Of a stretch of 64,000 bases of DNA, positions 1-14,800 are shown one piece after another. Positions within the stretch are counted from its first letter, which is position 1. Each line of letters opens with the position of its first letter. The DNA is from Trichoplax adhaerens. Taxonomy: Eukaryota > Placozoa > Uniplacotomia > Trichoplacea > Trichoplacidae. The position numbers and the translations under genes are program-made. Under the pieces are notes generated by a model. That model was not told where the DNA came from. It worked only from the letters and a program-made list of their open reading frames with translations, and did no database searches. The stretch covers positions 1,879,454 through 1,943,453 of the forward strand of contig NW_002060946.1 in the NCBI RefSeq assembly GCF_000150275.1, in the 5' to 3' direction.

Positions 1-3000
1 GAATTTTGCCTCATGATAAAAACCTTAATATTTATGAGTTCAAAAATAGCTAACATTGTAAAAGATTAAAATTTATATTAATGATGTACATTTAACTTGT
101 GTTCATTTTTATATCAAATTTTAACATAGTCTGATGTTTCAGAAGCAATTGATGTCTTTAAGCTATTACATCAATAAGATCAAAATTGATAAAATTACAA
201 TTATGAACTTCATACGCATCCATAAAAGACTTTTTCAGTCTCTAAAGATAAACATCTTGTTAACTAGATTTTAATCTTTACTGCAGAATAATAGTAAATA
301 TAAGTTACTGGTATTTTTTAGATAATCTTGAAAAGATTTTGTGAAGTTCTTATCCGTAAAGTTTTTCTATATTTTTACTAATGAATGACCCCGGTGTAAC
401 TTTTTTGGATATATTAGTCAGAATTATCTGCTGTGTATTTGTTACCTAGGTACTTAAGTGTGGAATCATGGCATAACTTACTAACAGATAAAGTTAGACA
501 TCAGCCTGTAAGAATTTGATATTTCATGCTACAATAAATACTTTATGGGCGGGTTACACAATAAAAAAATTTAATTTTATAATTGTTTTTTTATTCGTAA
601 AACACTTAGCATCCAGATTATTGTCTGATATTAAATTTTGCTTTACATAATGTTACGTAAAATTGAGACAGTCTCTTCAATGCTGAAGAAATTATTTAAA
701 CTTTAGGTTAATACCAAACATAGCATATATTGTAAGAAGGTATAAAAATGAGCAAAATAAGCAATCATTATCATGAAGGGAAATGGAGGTAAAAAGTAAA
801 ATAATGAATGATAAAATTATACAAAATTATATACCTTATAGTTTTACAGTATTGCAATTAAAATTTGGTTTATGAAAATCATTTCATAAAAAGGCAATAA
901 AAGACTGCAAAATTATGATATCTTAGAAATTTGATCTAGATGATTGCGTCATACATTATGATATGAGCCTAGCTGTCAGTCTAAAGCTTGACATTGATAA
1001 TGTAAATAAAATATGAAATAATACAGTCACGTTATTAATACAAACAGTGACTTGATATCCGCCATTTAAATTAAATTTAATACAAGCAATTGGGCAGCTT
1101 TTTCACATAGCTTGGTCACTGATCACTAGATGTCATCGAAATAATATTGTTCGACAATTGGAGGTGGAACAAGAAGATATATTTTAAAGCCTACAATAGA
1201 GATTGTAACGTTCTAAGAACAAGGTAAAAGTATAAACTATTATAAATATTAGAAAATATATTGTTTAGTACATTACCTTTAATTTAGCATGATAGCAATA
1301 CAGATGGAACATAAGACTATCACACTAGGCAGTTAAACAAAGCTTAATAATACAACATTGTTTGGTTTGTAATCATTAATTGTTTAACGAAAGATATGTT
1401 GTATGATCAACGGTAATTTATCTTCGATATCTAAATTTTTGCAGATTCATTCTAAGATAATATAGAGCATGGTATATTTATCAAGGAATACAATAACCTA
1501 ACTCCTTTAAAAGCATTATTTATATAGAATAATCTGCTTTCCATCGAAGTACAGAGCACAAATTCTTTGCAACTCTAGCATAGAGAAAAGTAGCATATGA
1601 TGAAATGTCAAGATCATTTAAAATCAACAGTATTCAAGTATTGAAAATGAGTAGTTAAATAAATAAGTTATGTCAATAACTTTTTTTGACAGAATTAAAT
1701 TAGGGTAGATTAGGCTGAATTATACAACATTTAGTCTCTCGACGTTGATCACGCAAACCTTTCGTATAAATAATACATTGAAGCGACGCAGTGGTAATTA
1801 AAATTTGATTAAATAGTCACGATTTTTTAAGAAAATTCATTAACAACTCATTATGAATATGATATCGTAATTACAAAAGTGCGAACATGAATAATATTCA
1901 GAATTAATTCTTATTTTAAATATTGTCTCTAATGTTTGTAGCCCATTTTTTAGTTAAAATTTTTAAACAAAGACAAAGCCATCGCAAGTGAATAGAATAA
2001 AAAATTTTTGATAGAATTTCAATAAGAAGGTGGCGCAAGATGAAAAGAGAATTGTAATAGAAATCAATCTTATTTCTGAAAATCGATCATGTCAAAACAT
2101 GACTCATCGCTAGACAATGAAAATTTTGATCAATTCAGTTGTTTTATCGAATAGTGCAGCAAGTAGCTGATGTGGAATAATAATCATTACTAACAGTAAA
2201 TGTACTAAATTAACTCTTATTCTACCTTCTAGCGATCATATGAATCAATTTTATTACTGTATATAATTATCCAAATTTAACGTAGGACAAGGAGATCAAA
2301 TTGTAATCAACTGAAATTCCTTACCAAAATATTCGATTAGCGTGCTCAGGGCTGCATTACTCTTATCTTCAGCGTGGAAATTAAATGAAATTTCAATAAT
2401 TGGAAGAAAAAATTGATTTGATTAATAAATTCGTATTGTCTAATATAACCATTTAATTCCGTTATTATTGTCAAAAGGGCTAAATATCCTATGACTGTAG
2501 ATTAGTATGCAAGATGCATTTTATACATTCAATTTGGCGTCATTTACCTTCTCATTTTTTCGCGTTTTATACAGTATCGTAGCATGCTCTTAACGATTAA
2601 TTATAGACAAATTCAAAGACTGTAATTCTAATCAATTATAGAGTACGGTAGTTAATTCTGATAATAACTCGAATAGAAAATGATTGCACAGTAACGAATG
2701 TATATAATCGAATTGATCCTATAATTGCTATCAATACATTATTATATCTGTACATGTTTTAACACTTAACACAACCTATTACAAATACATTTCAGTTTAT
2801 TTATCTTCGATTGAAAATAATTAATAACATTGGAATTGTGGAAACAATTAGACAGTCGAATCAAGAGAATTCTTTCTGCAAATTTGAAACTATCTAACAT
2901 CGATAGATATACAGTACCCGTATACGCAGATAAATAGTACAATAGGAAGATATATCTTACATTTAGTCTTTATGCAGACATAACATATGTAAGTATAATT

Positions 3001-6000
3001 CAGAAGAAATACCTCTCTTCTATTGTATCGATGTTGATCATATCATAAGATGATGAAAACACCTTGATCAATTGTCGACATTATGTCTAGCCATCATTTA
3101 TCCTATCAAAAGTCTTAATTTTTTTTCTCATGTTATTCTTCATTGTTGTTAATGACTCATATTCTTTCCATGATAATCAAAACAAAAAATCTATTGCCAT
3201 TACATCACCTTCATTGTTAACCTTGACCGTAAAAGCCAACAACTTTTAGAATTTATTCTTCACGAAGCGTTCTTAAACTGCATTAACTAATGTATCTAGC
3301 ATTTGCGTAAAACGATGGTCATATACACGAAATTTTATTTTAACCCCAGTTGCAGATTGAACTGACTCTTATACTTTTTTTCCTAACTTTCAATTTCATA
3401 CCCTTGAAACAATACTAAAAAAAGAAATAATTATTGGTTTGTTAGTACGGCGTGTAGTCATAAATAACTTAATACTTGAACCATAAATCGTCGCTAAAGC
3501 ACGCTATTTACCCAGTATATTTCACTTTTGTGAACAAATACACATTATTAAAACCAATCCTACAATAAAGCTGCTCAAAGAAGATATGGTCGGAGGCGTA
3601 CGATTTAGCTAACAGGTAAGGAAGCTAATCATAAATCTAGTCCATAATTGAAGAATTTTAACTGCATTAATAATTTTTATCATTTTATCTTATTAATCAT
3701 CGGAAAGATTACGTTGGGGCTGTGCCCCACCAGTTCCATCTTCTAGTTATAAACGTGTTTAATACGCGTAACATCAAATGGAAAAGTACGGTATACCACT
3801 GCTAACCGTCAGACTTAAAATAATTCAATAGCCATCGTCAATATAAACGGTTAAATTTGAAAACACTCCAAAAGTCAGCGTTAATAAAAATCTCCACGAT
3901 ATAAAACTCTTTAAGCGTTAGTCCTGCCACGCGTACGAACAAAGCATTAAAATCGAAAGTAAACCAAGCATAAATCTAATAACGCTTTTACTACCGAAGT
4001 TAACAATCCTTTCACTAGCTTAAATCCATCATTACGGTAACCATAAAGATTCTATAACGCCCACCATATTCGTATAATCTTTACGGAAGCTATCGTACTA
4101 CAATTTGAGATTCGGTTAATATATAAATGAAATGTTCTTCATCATCATAATAGGTAAAAATGATGTTGTAAAAACGGGAATAGGTACCTTCATTTCACTT
4201 AGTAAACACGTTTTAAGTCCGAGTGCCACGGATGTGGATTTAGCTATCATGAATAAACTATGCAATTATTTTTTATAGAAATAATCGTGTGATTACTGCG
4301 TTAGTTTGTTGGATCTTCAAATAATGTAATTATAATTCTAGCATCATCCGTATAATATGGCAGACTTACTTCTTTTCGAATCTAGAATAAAACCTAAATC
4401 TAATTGTGCGTAGGTGTTAGCTAGTTAGTACATATGTTATTCTAGTTGTGTAATTATCCGAGATTATCCACAGTTTATCCATCAGCATATGAAATATCAA
4501 CAACGATATTCCATCAACTAATGTATTTTATACGAGATAATTCGCGATTGACGAGCATAAAAGAGTGATAGCGGTAAGATGCTAATACTATACTCCACTT
4601 TATTCATTTTACCAGAGCTATAAAATCAATACTACATCATATGAGATAGCATTAAGATGTTGATAATTGAAGAAATATTAATCACCTAGTGTCTTCTAAA
4701 TCATCTGAAAGTTAAAACTCGCTTCGTCTTTACTATACTGTCTCTACTTCTCGTAAGTCTCTAAATAAAAGGATACACTGATATTCACGATCAACGCTGA
4801 TTTCGCCTACAGCTCTATTAATTGCTAGGTTTGAAGTGGCATTTCTAACATATTCTGTGAGGCTGCATCATTTGTAGATCGACATCATAACCTAACATAA
4901 TTACTTTGATCGCTTAACCCTAGAAGTAACGCTTGTTTACTTCTACCCCAGTTCTTAAATTACGAATGAATTTTAAAGTATATGAAGACGTACTATTAAC
5001 GTTGATTTATTATTAACGCTGCTGTTTTCCTGATTTGAGGAGTTTCTTTGTTGATACTGCAGTTCTACTTTTTCGATATAAGATAAAATTTAGCAAAATA
5101 CAGAGGTAACCGCCGTAGATAGTAAACCTTGCATTGGTCAGTCATTGTATAACTAACTTACTCCACATAGACATTTTAACATGCAGTCAGGCATTATACG
5201 ATTATGTACAAGTATTATTAGGGACTCTTGTGGTGTGATAACTCCCCATTCGATATCGAAATCACTTAAACAAAACTTTCACTTCGAAGTGATTGAATTT
5301 CTCTCTTACGAGATAATTTTAGCTGCTGATAATGAATAAGATACTAGCATATGTGCACGAAGGATTTTCACGAATTAAATACTATCACGGCTACGGAATA
5401 TGCATCATATCGAGAAATCCATATCAGTGTTTACTGTAAAGAATATCTGAAAATTGAGATAGCTGTACATAGCCGCAAAAACCATTGGAAATTAATAAAT
5501 GAGACAAGCACCTTGATGAAAGAGAAATTATAATATCTCACCTTACTTACCGTATAGCAAGTTTAATTGGCCATAAGAGATCATACTGATCCACTGATCA
5601 GTTTTTTCGGTGCTGAGTGGTGAATATTACATATAGGAGTACCCTTCATTCTTCCATAGGAAAGTATTTATAACACTATACACAAAAGTAGAATTTAAAA
5701 TTCTCTATGGAGCGATAGTCTTCCCTGACATACTTATAATACTATCAGACATTAGTCAGGGGATATACAGTACTGTTACCAGTTATTCATCCTGTTATAG
5801 GAGCTAAAACATATCTCAGGATTGAAATTTTATAGCAACGATCTTAAAAACAATTATCGGCAGCCTGTATTACTCCCCGTATAGAAGAATGCGTACTTAG
5901 CTAGATTGAAATTTGTTCCTTTACTCTATAAATGTTGCTACTGTTGTGTAATCCCATATACATATCATATCCTGTACATTGTAGCATACAATTAATAGAG

Positions 6001-9000
6001 ATTTTATTTTCTAATGGACTATAATAATGTCCATAACTTAAAGCTTGCACCTTTACATTATTACGTCACTAATTTACCGCTACGTATATCCTTCCTTCAA
6101 ATTGATTGACTACTATTCGTTTACGCAGGTAATCTTTCACAATAAATATATCTAGCTTAGAATATAAATTTTTAAGATTATCTAGCAATACCTAAGTGGC
6201 CAGTATGTGATATATCTTCCTGTAATAAATTGCGTAGTTAATATGTTGAAATTTGAATAATATAGAGTACGTAAACGCATTTAGTATTCAATTTATTACT
6301 TGTATCATATTAGTTGACCAAAAGTTATAGGGGTCTATAGAATTCTACCTTCTATAATAAGGAACAACTACTAATACAAGCCTTGGTGTAGATTTATGAC
6401 AACTAAGGCTAGCGTAGCTATTAAAATGTAACTTCTACAGCAGTATTGATGCACATTACTTATTATAATTGTAGAACTTTTGACAATATTCATCGATAAG
6501 TTTTATGGTTGCTCACTGTTCTTAGCTTATATCATTTAATCATTGCGTCCCACAAATCATCTCAAAGAAGTTACAATATATACAGATTGACTATTCATAT
6601 ATCACCGGAATAGCTCGTAACTTATTATAAAAACTGAGGTAATGGGAAAACTTTCCTTAAGAGGAGAAGTAAGACCGGAGATCTAAAAATTACTTATAGC
6701 ACTTATATTCCTGCAATGATACAAAACAGTAAGTACCTAACCTGTGTCCTCTCTCGCTTAATGTACAGTGTATCACTATAATATGATTTTTGTTTTATTA
6801 ACTTGGTCCAACGATTTGCGTTCGCAAATTATTTCATTATTTACGAACAACTTTTACAAGCAGTACTTTTGAATTTCAGAATATTTTAGGATATTTCTTG
6901 CCGTTCATTTGCAGGAAGTACTAATTAATTAAACAGCATTTAAAATTCTTTATCCTGTAATCTGCAAATCTTTGACACTTTTTACTGTACCGTCATATTG
7001 AAAATAGTGGATACTAAGACAAGTCGTCTCACATTGATATTGAAGGCTTTCAATGTTTATCTGATAACATATTATGCATTGAATATTAACTTGAGCACAT
7101 GAGGATGCTTGCTCTTCTGACTTATCTGGAAAGTAATATGCAGACTTGCGACATAGATCTTTCAATACGTTAGACACTGTACAAGCACTAACATCTACAT
7201 TGATGGAAAGTGATCCACCTATAAGATTTTCACGCTGCCGAGTCTTACATGCTGATGAATTTACCACAAAATACTTGCAGCATTGGAAGTAAAACTTTAA
7301 TGGGTGCAATATACGTACTTTTCTTCAGTATAAATCATATATTATTACATAATATATATTAATAGATAAACGTACGAGAATTAGCGAGATCGTTATTCAT
7401 AATCGCGAGCATTGACTACTTCAATCTAAGTAAAATGTCTTTGACGTATACGATTTTAGATATTGCTTCATTTACGATGGACCATGTTAAGTAGGAAATG
7501 TTGTACATAGCGGAACGTAAATTCTGTTATTTTCCATCTAGGACTCTAAGCCTATTTATAATTAAAATGATCCAATCAGATACAGTGTCTAGTATATAGA
7601 GGAATATATACCAGCATAGCAAATGATGTGCTTGTATTTGCATCGTAAAGTGCAAGAGTGAAAACATGTACTGGTTCAAGAAAAAGTTAAAATTTTCATA
7701 AGGAGGCAATCTGACTATGGCTAAATTAGTATATCAGGGGCTTTAAAAAATCCACAGTATCCTTGGATATCGCATTGTCGGCATGAGGATATCGTATATA
7801 CTAGCTTGTGACCATTTCTTAAAATAATGTACCTTAAGACTCTGACCGTACAAAACTTTTCTAAAATACAATATCTACATGCGGCATAGACACAGGTTAC
7901 TTTAATCAAAATCTTATTTGTGAGCAGCGCAGTTACTTTAAGTACGGTCTTTGATATCATTTACTACAGTAATAAAGCACATTAAAGCAGCCATAATCGG
8001 TACCTATACGTAATTATCAACTTGTTCCTTGGTGGTTAACAAAATTACCGAACGAAGGTCGCTTTACAGAGTAATAACTACCGCAACTGCAAGAATTTAA
8101 TTACTGTGCAGTCATAATTACATGATGTTGTCTTTCCTATTTTTAGACACTCGAATGCGACATCTTGTAAATTAGTATATGGCTAATGTTAAAATATTTC
8201 TCACGATCTGTCCAAAATCCATCCAAAATGTCGGTATCAAAAGACACATCAATAGTACTGTATACGTATGGTAATGCACTGAATAAATGATAGACAGGTT
8301 ATTTTCCCTTTTGCAGCACAGACCAAAAAGTTTTATAAATTAATGCAACTATACGGTCTAGAAGTCCATGGACATTAAATTATCACTACAGATAATTGCA
8401 TAACTTCCTAATCGACATCTATAGGTCTATAGAATCTTTCATCAGTCGTCTTTTACCACCCGCCAAACACAATTGAGCGTAAACCAACACACTGGATTTT
8501 CGCGATCATAAAGCTAACTACTGCTTATTAATCAAGTTGTCAATTTTGTTATTACTGTACAAAATAATGCAGTATAAATTACACTATACTTGAACGGGTA
8601 TTCATACTTTTTACGCTATTAAGTTAAGTAGAAAGCCCCTTACATCGCTCGCCTAAAAACCTCAGGAAGTTATCATACTATTGTATATGGTCAATGTAGT
8701 CCCCGCCTTTTTAGTTCTTTCAATTTCTATCCGGCCCTAATGGGAGGGGTATGGTTAAAATTCGTTGAAATTGAAATTTCCGCTGTCAGTTTGGTTGACG
8801 TAATGATTGATTTAAAAAAATACAAAATGCGTAATCGTACAAGTATATTAATAATCATGAAGAAAACTTGCGATGACTAGATCTCAGTCAAAGTTGCTAT
8901 CAACATTGGCAAATAAATACGAGTATGGGCGACGCTAATGGCTATTGCACCGCATCTTATAGTATCCAATAATTGAATTCTTGGTCAGTCAATATATCTT

Positions 9001-11460
9001 AGGCAAATTCGTTATACTCAATTTAAGCAGAGATATTCTGTACGTGCGTGTATCCACTCAGTTTAATACAGTAAAAAGCAACATAACGAAAATAGAAATT
9101 ACTCCTTTATAAGCTATTGAATCACTAGATCACTGTATCTAAGTCAAAAAATTTCAACCAATACGTACAGTAAGGAAGTCATTCAGCTCTGCCATGTACA
9201 GTATTAAGCTTTACATCGTTTTAAGGGAGCTATTGAAATAAAAGATTGAAGTTTATTTTGATTCAGATTGAAAGGTCTCTTGTGTAGATAAATATTAGCT
9301 GTTTAAAATTTCAATTATAAGGCTAAATTACAGGAATTCTTCATTGCCAGCCATCATCACCCTAATGTTATTTTAATTTTGCCCGGTTAATTTATTAATG
9401 ATGATGTAATGGTTAAATTACTCAACGTTTCCTGAAATACTTTTGTTTACAAATATTGTAAGATTACAGAGTGCTATAGCTGTATAATTTTGCATACAGA
9501 TATCTGAGCAAACTCATGCTTTGGCGAATCGTCATAATAAAATTATATTAAATTACTCACAAATCCAATTTAGGGTATTACATTGGCTATCAGTAGTGCG
9601 GTTACAGCAATGGATGCCCGTAAATTATGAAATTTTCATGAGACCTTATATAATATATACAGATTATCTTAAGGACTAGTCCAAATCCGTGCATCTCAAA
9701 TAGCTTTAGAAATGTTTTACCATTTGCTACCGATTAGTCATTTACCGGTCATCACTATTACATTAATTCTGTGCTATGTGCTTCTTTCGGCTGTATTGAA
9801 ATCTTTTTCCAATGCATATTGAATTGATTTTCTAGTTCTTACTCTATCTGCTGCGTATTATTCAGCACCTAAAAAGCTGAAGACTGGCAGTTGACTATGA
9901 GAGCCATCTCGTTGGACTGGATTACCATTTTACCGCCCATCAAGAATACTTTTAATATAAAAGTTAGGAAAATAGTGTAGATTGTAATACTATGATTAGC
10001 GCAATAGTCCTAGATTTGAATCATCCATCGTATCTAGCAAAGAAATCCGTTTAGTAAAGCCCGGCTCATGTCATTTAGCCGACAACACAAATGTGACATA
10101 CTGCCATCGGCAAAGTCAATATCAGCAGGCTTTGATCATAATCAAATTCATTGTACAATATATTGAGCATATCCATAAAATGATAGCAAAGGTATCCTGC
10201 GTTTACACAGCATCGATTCGAAAATAAGCCAATAAACTATTGTATGATACAATACAGGGCCGCTTCCTGACACACTTCCGCAATACTCTATAGGGCCACA
10301 CTAGCGACTGTAAATAAATCTGCAATGGTCCATAATATATAATAGGTGGCCAAATCAATCTTTGCTCAAATTATTAGTTCTAAGTCTTTTTTGTATGCTA
10401 GTACTTCGCTATTGTTTCATGCATGTATTTACTAAATCTGCTTTTTTGAAATTTCGTTTCTATCTTTCGTGACAAGTAAAAGAGTCACAAAGTAACGGAG
10501 AAGAAATGTCAATCAATTGAAGAAATAGGGTGCAATCTTGTGTTAAAGTTGTATTTCACGATGAAAATGACAATCGTTATCAAAGGAAATAATCAGCCAC
10601 TACTATTAGACTTGTCACTATCTTGGAGATTCGTTAAAATGATCCAATTACAGTTTATAATCTACGATCTACTTAAGGTCCCCTTGCCTCGCGGGAAAAT
10701 GAATCGTGATCGTATCATAAAAGATGACTGCCGCAATCATATTATTGACTCTTTCAGTGCTAATTTTCTTGGTTACCCTGCCAACTGTCGTAGATTGATA
10801 GCCAATTATCATACAGTACTGAAATAAACATGTCAAGTAGATCTGTTAACACCCTACCCAATGTTTCTCGTCTTAATTAATTATTATTCAATAGAACGAA
10901 GGTCACTATTGATCACCAAGTTCAAATTTATTACTGTAAATTTAATTTTAATTATTTTTGTGTTTTTATTCTCTCCATCTGTTATCCTTCATCATTTTCT
11001 TTCATTGTTATACTTTAGCTACGGTAAAAGCAGAAAGATAATAATTGTTTATTATCTAGTGTCCTACCAGTCGTCATCGTCAAATGTTAGTCGATAGTAA
11101 TTCATCTATTGCAAAGGTAAATATCCGAAATATTGTCGTTAATGTAAGCAAATTACGAAGCCCTTGCAATGTTTTCCCATTTCGTAGATGTTGATATACT
11201 AATTCACTACTGTCATATGTATTAAAATACTTGTATCTGGTAAAATAACATCAAATATCAACATAATGCATCCTTCTGTATTCAATAGATAAGCCACCGT
11301 CCAAAGATAAATTCTCATATATACTTACAAGGTGCGGTTTATTGAGTCAAATTTATGCCCCCCAAAATACCTGTCATCCATTTTTATCGCCAGCTAGCAA
11401 CGCTAAATTCAATATCTTCGTCGATCTGCATCTTGCACCCATGTTGCTAGATGAAAAGCA
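1..11460. other. AT-rich region, no supportable gene
   Basis: Stop codons are frequent in all six frames. The few short open frames (for example 5351-5533 plus and 6950-7309 minus) show no recognisable domain, and several begin at TTG rather than ATG. I saw no tRNA, rRNA, long repeat or clear palindromic element. Isolated exons of a gene with very short exons could be missed by eye. Confidence 0.5.
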
Positions 11461-11477
11461 TCGAGGGTTAAATTAAC

Positions 11478-11511
11478 ACGGTATACGTTCATAGCTTGTA
11501 TCGTATACCGT
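11478..11511. promoter_or_regulatory. Inverted repeat upstream of the first BH3 gene
   Basis: A 10-bp arm (acggtatacg, 11478-11487) is repeated as its exact reverse complement (cgtataccgt, 11502-11511) with a 14-bp spacer. It ends 70 bp before the ATG of the BH3 ORF at 11582. This is a plausible dimeric factor site or a 5' leader hairpin. The function is inferred only from symmetry and position. Confidence 0.35.
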
Positions 11512-11581
11512 TTCAAGCTTTACTGCGAAAGAGTAAGAAAGTTATCAACGTTCAATTCACAATATTAACAATACTTTGACT

Positions 11582-11836
11582 ATGCAAGGGGCAAATATTC
11601 ATCTACATTTTCATCATGGTTTTAATGATGACTGTTACGGTAGCGAAGATGATGATTATCAGGTTAATAGATGGAATGAAATTGGTCAAAATTTACAACA
11701 ACTAGCTGATCAATTTGATTTGCAGACAAGGAAAAATTCTTCTTCTTGCTGGAGTAAAAGAATAGTTCGGATGGTTTTACTTCTTGGGATTACCTTAATA
11801 ATATTTGTCTTGGCTTGGATCTACGCCTTTCATTGA
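11582..11836 (+). CDS. Tail-anchored BH3-only-like protein
   Basis: The intronless ORF encodes 84 residues from the ATG at 11582; the upstream TTG would add only two residues. Residues 34-45 match the BH3 helix pattern: I34-x3-L38-x2-L41-A42-D43-x-F45, with the same spacing as BIM and BMF, including the small residue plus Asp pair that contacts the conserved Arg of Bcl-2 proteins. The N-terminus (1-30) is rich in His and Asp. Residues 60-63 are basic, followed by an uninterrupted hydrophobic helix (about 64-83) ending one residue before the stop, the layout of a tail anchor for mitochondria or ER. By family knowledge, such a protein would bind the groove of Bcl-2 relatives and promote or sensitise to apoptosis; this is inference. 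A paralogue with the same extended signature lies at 20467. No obvious polyadenylation signal was seen. Chance similarity is the main alternative, but motif, anchor and paralogy together argue against it. Confidence 0.68.
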   Translation: MQGANIHLHFHHGFNDDCYGSEDDDYQVNRWNEIGQNLQQLADQFDLQTRKNSSSCWSKRIVRMVLLLGITLIIFVLAWIYAFH

Positions 11837-11839
11837 GGA

Positions 11840-14800
11840 TTAATGATTCACTATAGTTGCGATTGACTATGGTAAGTCGAGCATCCAGTAATCTGCACTT
11901 AAATAGCAAACTAGCATAGTACCTCTATGTTACACTAGAACAAAATTGATGCCATCATTAATTATCAGTATTTCTTTACCCATTCAAGAAGATAATATAT
12001 TGTAAAAATGAATTTTATAGTTTAAATTAAATGTGATACCAAAACATTTTAATGCAGTCAAGTTTTATAGTTTTCGTCCTCATCAACACATTTATTTGAT
12101 GAGTTATAATCCGCGTTTAAATCAAACTAATTAACGAAATTATTAAAACTTTTGCATTCGTAGACCATTCTTATATCATGATCACAGCCTGTATAAAAAG
12201 AGAAAAATAATACCGCCTACGCTACGTGTTCTTCTCCTTACAAATTGTAATTGTTACCGCGATATTGCTTGGGTTGTTTAGTTACGTTAACAAAAGATGG
12301 CTACTAAATTACAGTATACGCCTATGCGAATTAAAGTACTGTAACACTTTTCCAAAAGATAGGAAAATTTCAGCTCCGCATAGATGTTATAGTCTCTCAC
12401 TTCGCATAATTTAGTATCTACAATAATAAATCTACTTATCATCAAGTTATACACCGTAAATTGGATTACTCTATGGTAAATTAATACTAGCAAATCGATC
12501 AAATACATGCGAATCTGTCGATAATAATAATGTTGCAATTGAAATTTCTCGGCATATCATAATGAAATCAAGTTAATCCTTCCTATTTTTTTCTGTATCA
12601 TCAAAGGACTGAATCACTTCCATGGATTTCATTTGATACCAATAGAATTACCGATATTAAGGTACCGAATTTCAGTGAAACTCGCTGACAAAAGCATTTT
12701 AACTGGATACGTCATTTCGACAACTTCAAGCGGTTACTGTATGAAGATCTAATTACTAAGAAGTTTGTAGAAACAAACATATTGCTGCTATATTGTAAAT
12801 GAACTATAACAATATGCAACCAATACTTATCGGTATTGATCGCGTAGCTGCAAGATCCCCTACTGTATTGATTGCTTAAAAGCGTGTTAAAATAGCATAA
12901 ATTAAGTAACTGATTGCTGCAGTATTTTATTATACTGTATATACACGAGATGCTTTAAAGAAAAGGCGCCGGTTCGATATCAAGCAACAAGTTTGGTGTC
13001 AAATTGAGTAGGCTTACAGGCAGGGCAGCTTGGAAAACATTTGTTATGAGGCGGTGCGAATTGTAAGATATGAATAGCATGATGTCATGCATAAAAAGAG
13101 GCTTTTTCTCGCATTTTAAGACTAGAGTTAGTACAAAACTGCCTGTTCATAGAGTACCTTTTTACAGGAAATCAGTAATACTAAATCGTATATTGATTTT
13201 GTTGATAGAAGTGCTGCTACATTTACAAAAACTGATCATAAACTACAAGGAACTGTCTAACTATTTTTACTTCGTTCTAATTCCTGACATACTCATAGAT
13301 TCTAAATAATAATTGATTTAATGCTTGGAGCTGTTAGAGTATGATATATCATTACAGATTGATACAGTTTACGTATTTTATGACAACATCAGAGGATAAC
13401 TACGTATCTCGATTAATGTTGTCACTCGTTTTAAACAAAGAAATATCTATGCGTGCACATTCATAGTACTATTTTAATTTTTAATCTACTATGAAGTAAA
13501 GCCTTGCGATCTTAAAGGATAGCACGGTCTTGACTTTTTTTGTGCTTCTTTGCTAGTTAGATGTCAGTACCTTTGTTGGCTCAAGTGAACAGTAGCCAAT
13601 CGAATAGTTAGGCAATTACTTTTGCCTATGCACTCAAGTACTTTAGTACTGGTACGTAATATTGATGCGCTTTCCGCTGAACATAGCTAAATTTGAATAT
13701 GTTATAATAATTTAAGCTACATGTATTATCATAAATCATAAATTGTAAAGTTACATTGCTTTTGTATAAGATTACAGGATAAACACTTATGTTATGGTAT
13801 TAAATTTTTATTATCCGAATAACAATAAAAATTTAAGAAAATTTTCTATATACATAACTCATTTGCGAAATTGTAAGTTGTAATATATGACATAGCTAGC
13901 CTATTTATCCAAAATATATCTAATCCTATACCTTATGTTGCATGCCTAAAATCATTTATTGATGTACCATACCGTATATGTTTTTGCGATTTTTATTTAC
14001 TTATGGCTTTATGAGCTATGACTCACCGAAGTGCGCCATTATGTAAAACTCGCATGACTGCAACTCTTTGGCAATCAAACTTCTCCTGGATTCCCTTCAA
14101 GTACACTAGTATTGATAACGTACAGTATCTGAATATTATGCCGAGTCATCTTGCATATTCTTAACTGATGTAATGTAGGTTAAAACTTACTGGTACCATT
14201 ATGAAAGTTCATATAAAACATTAAGGGTTCTAAGTTAATGATTTGAAGCATAATTAACTATTTCTAACGTATACCGCAACAGTACAAACAGTATAGTGCT
14301 AAAAACAGAATGAATTTATATGCATCTACAGTACACCGTATCAAAAGAGATTCTATTTTCACGCACTGTTAGTAGACATTTGTTGTATAAATTTGAGTGT
14401 GGATATTTATGAAATTGCACATTAGGATGCAGTGTTACCACCAGCGATGACTGTCTACTGGCAATCCATAATATTTACAACTATACAAAGAATGCTATCG
14501 GGCTTACTCCTATAAAATGTAACATATCTACCATAACATACAGGAATGATATTTAGTTGACAGCGAACTCTACAGTACTTCAATATAGATTTGTCACCTT
14601 ATGCTAATGTCAGGTAGAAATAAGCTGGCACTAAGATAGACGGTAATATAATTACATATTTAATAAGGCTTTGGTATAGGTGAAGAACTGACAACTATCG
14701 CAGACCAAAATTTTTAATACTAGAACGTACAAGACATTCATTCTTACTTATTGATACTTTATATCATCAATACATCGATATACTAAAATTCGCAGTAGTA

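Noticed and set aside
6950-7309. 119-codon Cys-rich minus-strand open frame
   Set aside because: It begins at TTG with a stop shortly upstream. The Cys spacing fits no family I know, and I found no partner exons. Possibly an isolated exon.
12960-12980. tRNA B-box-like ggttcga
   Set aside because: No A box or acceptor stem around it.
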